Shown piece after piece: positions 58,801-64,000 of a DNA stretch of 64,000 bases (positions within the stretch are counted from its first letter, which is position 1; the number at the start of each line of letters is the position of its first letter). The notes beneath the pieces were generated by a model that was not told where the DNA came from, ran no database searches, and saw nothing but the letters and a program-made list of their open reading frames with translations. Origin of the DNA: Zygnema cylindricum (lineage: Eukaryota > Streptophyta > Zygnematophyceae > Zygnematales > Zygnemataceae); contig JBBHKE010001318.1 in the NCBI GenBank assembly GCA_037447655.1, forward strand, positions 53,757 to 117,756, written 5' to 3'. The position numbers and the translations under genes are program-made.

Positions 58801-61350
58801 CGCTTCAGATGGACTGAAGGGTCGTGTGTTCGAAGTCAGTCTCGCAGATCTTCAAAACGATGAGGATCAGGCTTTTCGAAAAATGAAGCTCCACGCAGAG
58901 GATGTGCAGGGCCGGAATGTTCTTACCAACTTCTGGGTATGTTGACCTTCCACTAATTGGTATTTTGGCTTCTGTACTCCTTCATTAGTCCGATCAGTTA
59001 GCAAAGTATCTGATTTCTACTCCACTGCCCTTTGCTATTAGAGTAGAGGAATTATTAGTGTAAATGTGACATTAAAATGTATAACAACAATTTAGTGTAG
59101 GGAGACTTGGCGGATTTTTGTTTACTCCCAAATAGTGTCGTTGACACTATTTTATGATTTTCAGCCAAAAGTCGCCACCAAGTTATTGCTATTAACTCCA
59201 GTAGCGGTGGCCGGTGTAGTGATTGATTCCAAGTGTTTTTAGGATTTTGTAACTGCCATGTTTTGCACTAGCACTGGTTTGTCTGTTCTCTGTTTTGAGA
59301 CTGTTCAAAAAGGTTTACAGTAATAATGACTTCGAATAAGCTGCTCTCTGTTGGTCATTTTTGTTTGTATCAAAAACTTGTCGCAAGCCCGCATTTGCTG
59401 GACAGCCACTGGTAAAAGTGTTGACAGTGACGAAAAGAGCTGACGGCACCTAATAGTCAAGCAGCATTTGGTCTTCCCATGGCCTTGTGTCTGCCGCATG
59501 GTGCCTAAACCAACTGCTGGCTGAAGATGGTGGGCTGTCTGCTTATCAGCTGCTCGCCATAATAGCTATCGATATGTAAATTCACGTATCAGGAAAATAA
59601 AACTTTTCATAGTCTATTCACTGGTTGGCCCCCTGGGATGCTTGAATTTGCTGAGGACGGAATCGAAGGGTGGTTAACAGGGTGTTGGCACCTGATCAGA
59701 CTCTGAAATTTGGAATTGAACCTCATTTTCTGGATAGGTGGTCCAAGTTCTGTATGTTTGTGATATGAGATCATGCTTGGCAATAAGTGCGCATCGGTAT
59801 TGTGCAGCTTTCTACATTCTTTGTCGCCCTTTCCTCCTAATCTTTGCTTGTTGGTTTGTGAGCCCTGCAATTTTTTTTTACTGTTCTGGTCCGTAGTTGA
59901 CTTATGACACTAAGGGCCGGTCTTTGAAAGTGCTCATTTTTGTGTGACTCTTCAGTCTTTGAAGTATGGAACCGATTACTCATTTTATTTCTTTCTGAAC
60001 TGAATCAGGGGATGGATTTCACTACAGACAAGCTGCGCTCGCTTGTTCGGAAGTGGCAGTCACTCATTGAAGCGTCAGTGGATGTGAAGACTACTGACAA
60101 TTTCACCCTCCGATTGTTCGCGATCTCTTTCACCAAGCGACGTGCCAACCAGATTCGCAAAACTTCTTATGCGCAGACAGCTCAAATCCGTCAGGTGTGG
60201 AGTTGTTTGAAAAAGAGCAAGGATTTTGGACCTAGTTTAGGCTAGGAGTTACAGAAAGCCTGTGTTTTTACAATCACAATGCTGGGGCCTTTTCAGGTCT
60301 TATAAATGTTTGTCAACTTGATGTTCTGTGTATCTTTCACAGCATGATGAAAGTTTGTTTAAGTGTAGTTAATTTACTTGTTTTTTTCTACTACTGTTGT
60401 ATTTGTAAGGTGTTTGGAGCTGAAAGCTGAAATATGTCCCTCTGCCTTGGACTATTTTTTCTATAGCTATTTGGTTGCTGATTATGGCAGGGCAATGTCT
60501 ACAACTGCAGATCCGTAAGAAGATGCGTGAAATTATGGTGAAGGAGTCGCAGGCATGCGATCTGAAGGATCTCGTGCTCAAATTCATCCCTGAAAGCATT
60601 GGAAAGGAGATGGAGAAGGCATGTGCTGGAATCTATCCTCTGCAAAACACATATATTCGGAAGGTCAAGATCCTGAAGGCACCAAAGTTTGACCTTGGAA
60701 AGCTCATGGAGGTAAGTCTTTGATTGGCACTTTGAACAGTGTGGGTCATTATACATATGGGCCACCAAAACTGGACTCGAGAGTTTATGTGATAGACTGC
60801 CTGCATTATTGTGAAATGGGGTTTTTTTAGTCTTAAAGTGGTTTGGGTGTTGGCTTTTTTAGGTGCAAACTTATTGATTTCAAATTCTCTCTAGTCAGAC
60901 GTAGTTATGGACTTATACGGATGAAAGATTGGTCGAAAGCGTCACCATGGCTGTTGCGGCCCCTGCTGTTCATCTCAAATTTTGCAATGTTGCAGTGGTT
61001 GAGATCGTGAATTCACATTCTGGCTGACACGGTCTGGTTATTTGGTTAAGGGGAAGAGGCGACAACTTGTCTGTCATGTTAGGTCGGCTGTTTTTTTACT
61101 TCCGGGGTTATGTTCCATAGTCATGTTGATGTATTTTTCACAGCTGTTAGGGAAGCCCACCTGGAAATTGCTCTACTTTAGAAACTGTGACTGCCATAGG
61201 TCAAATATTAAAAAGTACTGACGATGTGCGTTTGCTTCTGCGCATTCCCAGGTGCACGGGGACTACAGCGCCGAGGAAGTGGGAGTGAAACTGGAGCGGC
61301 CGGCAGAAGACACAGAGGTCACAGAGGCAGCAGAGCCAGTTGAGGCATAG
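52853..61350 (+). CDS. RPS3A: Small-subunit ribosomal protein eS1 (S3a)
   Basis: Component of the 40S subunit near the mRNA exit and platform. Seven exons: 52853-52863, 56543-56590, 58373-58478, 58799-58936, 60009-60194, 60511-60711, 61252-61350; 262 residues, every junction GT-AG and in phase. The reading starts [20 protein letters not shown], continues [20 protein letters not shown] and [20 protein letters not shown], and ends [17 protein letters not shown] with an acidic tail. Length and sequence are as in plants and animals. The first exon codes only three full codons plus two bases, and intron 1 is 3.7 kb. Introns 2 and 4 contain MITEs. No defect is seen; this looks like a functional highly conserved gene. 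Confidence 0.98.
52959..52967 (+). promoter_or_regulatory. Telo-box (TTAGGGTTT) in RPS3A intron 1
   Basis: TTAGGGTTT lies 95 bp into the first intron. Telo-boxes are a known feature of plant ribosomal-protein gene 5' regions, including first introns, so this placement supports both the first-exon call and a plant affiliation. A single 9-mer can occur by chance. Confidence 0.45.
53952..54142 (+). repeat. Exact tandem duplication, 2 x 94 bp
   Basis: CATTTTATTTGTCGCTTACT through CAGAAAAATTAG at 53952-54045 is repeated without visible change at 54046-54139. It lies in RPS3A intron 1. Identity of the copies implies very recent duplication or gene conversion. Confidence 0.95.
54618..56310 (+). repeat. 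1.7-kb pyrimidine tract with (CCCCCT)n core in RPS3A intron 1
   Basis: Nearly all C and T on the sense strand. The core at about 54976-55112 is more than twenty head-to-tail CCCCCT units; flanking parts are CTCTCCC and CCCTCTCT variants. The antisense strand (GGGGGA repeats) can form G-quadruplexes and the duplex can form triplex (H-DNA). The 596-residue serine/proline open frame across it is an artefact of composition. Confidence 0.93.
54691..54972 (+). repeat. Tandem duplication, about 142-bp period
   Basis: CCTACAGTCCGTTCATTTAC begins at 54691 and again at 54833. The copies run through CCAATCCCTCGCAATATC and CCGTCACCCTATATCCC, with a two-base indel and few substitutions. Confidence 0.9.
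56743..57600. mobile_element. MITE-like element, GTTATTAACAC family, copy R5, split by M5
   Basis: Begins CATCGCTATTATTG and keeps TTTTTAACACTAATTTGGTC, AAAATCATAAAATAGTC and GCACTAAATTAGC of the family. It is interrupted at TAA by element M5 and resumes after it (TTTCGCGTTAATACTAATTA). In RPS3A intron 2. Confidence 0.6.
56865..57569. mobile_element. PIF/Harbinger-like MITE M5 (705 bp), CCATTAGG subfamily, TAA target duplication
   Basis: Left end GGGCAAGGTTCCATTAGGG after TAA (56862-56864); right end CCTAATGGAACAACGCTC before TAA (57570-57572). The interior is GTAC-rich like M1-M4 and M6. Nested inside R5 in RPS3A intron 2. No transposase is encoded. Confidence 0.85.
59041..59210 (+). mobile_element. 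MITE-like element, GTTATTAACAC family, copy R6
   Basis: In RPS3A intron 4. AGAGGAATTATTAGTGTAAA, GTGTAGGGAGACTTGGCGG, GTGTCGTTGACACTATTTTA and AACTCCAGTAGCGGTGG follow the order of copy R3b. Confidence 0.7.
60340..60429 (+). ncRNA. Possible box C/D snoRNA in RPS3A intron 5
   Basis: A perfect C box ATGATGA (60344-60350) is preceded by CAGC, and a D box CTGA (60420-60423) is followed closely by GCTG (60426-60429), giving a four-base terminal stem and ~75 bases between boxes. Introns of ribosomal-protein genes, including RPS3A in animals, commonly host snoRNAs. No clear C'/D' boxes or rRNA guide segment could be confirmed, so this may be chance. Confidence 0.25.
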
Positions 61351-64000
61351 AGAACCAGACAGGGTCTTAACAGGCCTTGAATGTGATATGTTAAGATAAG
61401 AATGAATGTGTTTTTAAAGTGAAAAGCATCCTTCTTCTATGCACTGCCGAAGTGAACGCATGTGTCGGCAGTGCTATGTGTTTCTGTTGCAATGGAGAAG
61501 GGATGATAATATGGATGAAAAGCTCCCTGTTTGTAAATAAGAACTTCACAAAAAAAATAAAAATAAAAAATCATTGATCTTGGAAGTAGGAATCAATAAT
61601 CTTATCCTGATCACATTGAAATCAATTATTCGCATGAAAATATGTTGGCACTTGAACAAATCGATTAACCCCTAATATTGAAAGAAAGTAACAGGTCGTG
61701 TGAACAAATTAATGTGGAAATGTTGTAAATTGATAAATAATATCAAATGGACTTGAAATACCACATTTCAGTAGTTGGTTGTCGTGGAATGGATTAGGCA
61801 AAAAGTATGATCACACCTGAATGTGTGGCGGTTTAGTCACATGTAGTGATGTATGACAAGGCCTTTTTTTCCGATTTTCGGAATTGGGCACAAACATTGA
61901 CCCCCCCCAAAACGCTTATATTTTCTTCCATGCAAAGCATGATATGAGATTCACGACCTCTGTAAAAGCAAAATATAATGTATGGATCTTCACAAATTGT
62001 CGAGATGTGGCAGGCTGTATGTGAAAGGACGTCAAAGTTCGAACATTTGGATTTTACAAATCAGATTCTTGCGAATTGAGTGCATGTCTTTGCTAATCAC
62101 ATATCAAGAACAAACATACTACATGCGCACCTTTTGGGACCCAGTCTTTACTGACGTTAGAATGGCTTCATGTTCCCCTGTTAGTCAGAAACAAGATAGT
62201 GGGCCCGTGAACATGAGGCCTCTCAATGTAGCATCGCATCCTGCTATATTGCTTGTTTGTTGAATGCTTTGAACACCCGATAGATGTCCTCCTCGTAGAT
62301 CAGAGGCAGCTCCTCCCTCTCCCAAGACCTTTGTATCGATCCATGATCTCATCAATCGACTTCAGATTGACCTCCAAAAAGACGTGAATTTTGGTCCAAC
62401 TCAAGGCTCTTCAAAATATACCAACTGCAAAACCCTCAGTCTACAGTGCAATAAATACGAACGACAAGAATCTCGGCGTTGAAAGCAGTACGAGTTGATA
62501 ACCCCATTTTCCTTCTCAAAAACCAAGCAATGCCAGTAATATTTCAAGACACTCCCTGAAGCTGACCAGCTTAAACCATTAACACAATTGTTGATACCCA
62601 GCACGATTTACAATGCACCAAGAATTTGTCCCCAAAACATAGCATTACAACCCACCATAAAAGCAGTTGGAGGCTGTCTAGGCTCTGCCAAAAATTTCGG
62701 AAACAAGTAGATCGATATCTACGCTCTCACAATAATACCAGCATAAATAGCAATCAAAACATAACTTACCAACTACAGAACCAGTATAAGAGCCGACAAA
62801 AGTCTAACTTCGAGTGACACAGTTCCGCCAACCCTGTTTGTTAATTGCAAGAACTGAATTTTGCACGTATTTTCCAGGGATAGTTTGGCGTCGAAACTCC
62901 TCACTAAGTTTGACACTGTACAAACTGGAAAAAAAAAACAGTATTTGAAATTGTATGACAAAAAATGTCACTTAATCCCATCACATGCCAGAGTTTGAAG
63001 TTTGGTCCTCCTAAATAAAAACTATATAAACATCATTGCCTAATTTGAAATCACTCCAGATGTCGTCGCCAGAAAGTTATTGTATTTATTTAAAAAGATT
63101 CGCACGCTGCTTGGGCTTGTGCCACGAAAAAGATAATATGTCAGATGGGAAAACCTTAGAAAGGTTTTTGCAGAACATCACTGAAGAACCAGTCCACCAC
63201 CATTTCTATCCCCATAAATTGTTTCCGCTAACTTCCCCCGAGCAGCTTACATGTCTCTGATTTAAAAAAAAAAAAAAAAAAAAAAATAGGATTACAAGAG
63301 AAACACAGCCCTGGTCTCTTATCACTTTCCTTCAAGAGAACTGGAAAAAGGTAGCTTAGTCAGGTATAAGAGCCCAGGGCGATCTTTCCTTTCCCTTCGT
63401 TTGAATTCCGCCTCAAAAAGATTTACAGTGTATGTAAAAGTCTATATCTCAAATCTCCATCTGCAGTATTAAGGCATGTTTTACAAGGTGCAGTCTTGTT
63501 AACATTTACGACTCTTTTGCAAGCCCGTTTTTCGTCCCCTCCACACCAATCATGCGTGTAAGAAGGTTATTAAATCTCCTGCCACAAACAGTAAGAACAC
63601 GGTTGAGAAAAAGTGATACGACGAGGAAAACTATGCAGTGACTTGCGGCAATATGGATTCCCCATTTCCACAAAAAATTTCTCTTGTGCATTTACACAAA
63701 GTGCACCTTTCCTGCAGATGCATTGATCAATCTGAACAAAAAAAATGCCTTGCAAAAACTCTATCAAAGATGGTCCCACATGCTCACCTGAACTTTCTGG
63801 CATCTCTCATCTTGCCTTCGGCAAACAGAATTGGATGACAGAGTAACAAGAATCAAAAAGGGAAGGAGACTTGGGCATTAATGCCTGGTAGTCTAATCCA
63901 TTTGCTCCGCTTGAACAGCAATATAATAAACTTCGCCCCTGGGCAACAAGAACAGCCAAATTTCTCATTAATAAGCATGAAGGTTTTTAGTGAATGACGC
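61351..64000. other. 3' flank with unresolved minus-strand exon-like fragments
   Basis: Beyond the RPS3A 3' UTR no gene is recognised with confidence. Minus-strand fragments that look coding are: ~63850-63788 (HPILFAEGKMRDARKF, then a GT donor), from 63711 after a CAG (GALCVNAQEKFFVEMGNPYC), 62924-62833 (LYSVKLSEEFRRQTIPGKYV), and ~62420-62244, where EVNLKSIDEIMDRYKG and ELPLIYEEDIYRVFKAFNKQ lie in two different frames. They may belong to one unidentified gene running leftwards from beyond the window. A 26-base poly-A run lies at about 63260-63286. Confidence 0.25.

Noticed and set aside
63260-63286. Poly-A run considered as the tail of a processed retrogene
   Set aside because: No recognisable gene sequence or target duplication precedes it on either strand.

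Overview
This is a nuclear eukaryotic window, almost certainly from the green lineage and most likely a streptophyte (a charophyte-type alga or early plant). The call rests on protein content. A spliced 1.2-1.3 thousand-residue stromal processing peptidase matches the land-plant enzyme almost domain for domain. There is also a plant-type UreG with a histidine-rich N-terminus, a plant-type Cdc25/arsenate-reductase rhodanese, and a plant-type EDD-motif glycosyltransferase. Genes are sparse (six recognised in 64 kb), all are spliced with GT-AG introns, and intergenic DNA is long and rich in small repeats. The species cannot be named from this sequence.

Layout: 1-165 is a ~19-bp minisatellite. 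567-1571 (+) is the 3' part of a Cdc25-like phosphatase/arsenate reductase. 3627-9327 (-) is a six-exon type II membrane glycosyltransferase. 10033-19924 (+) is a gene with a long acidic N-terminus and a C-terminal LON substrate-binding-like domain. 19925-25500 holds no recognised gene except a candidate upstream exon at 24018-24220. 25753-37810 (+) is the stromal processing peptidase (SPP; 19 exons, one with a one-base frame break). 37811-40246 is convergent spacer. 40247-44553 (-) is ureG (seven exons). 44572-52852 is a transposon-rich divergent spacer. 52853-61350 (+) is RPS3A/eS1 (seven exons, 262 residues), with a very long pyrimidine tract in intron 1 and nested MITEs in introns 2 and 4. 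61351-64000 holds only weak exon-like fragments on the minus strand.

The most unusual signals are structural. First, SPP exons 8 and 17 are bordered by series of degenerate partial copies of themselves: exon-start copies with acceptor-like ends upstream of exon 8, and exon-end copies with donor-like ends downstream of exons 8 and 17. This suggests introns growing by tandem duplication of exon-intron boundaries. Second, 45-57.6 kb carries a cluster of small DNA transposons with GGG-starting terminal inverted repeats and TAA target duplications (PIF/Harbinger-like), plus a fold-back element with a 37-nt palindrome. Third, the ureG promoter sequence has a diverged inverted copy 5 kb away. No operon or CRISPR logic applies. 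The genes are ordinary housekeeping or plastid/urease genes that are not obviously functionally linked.
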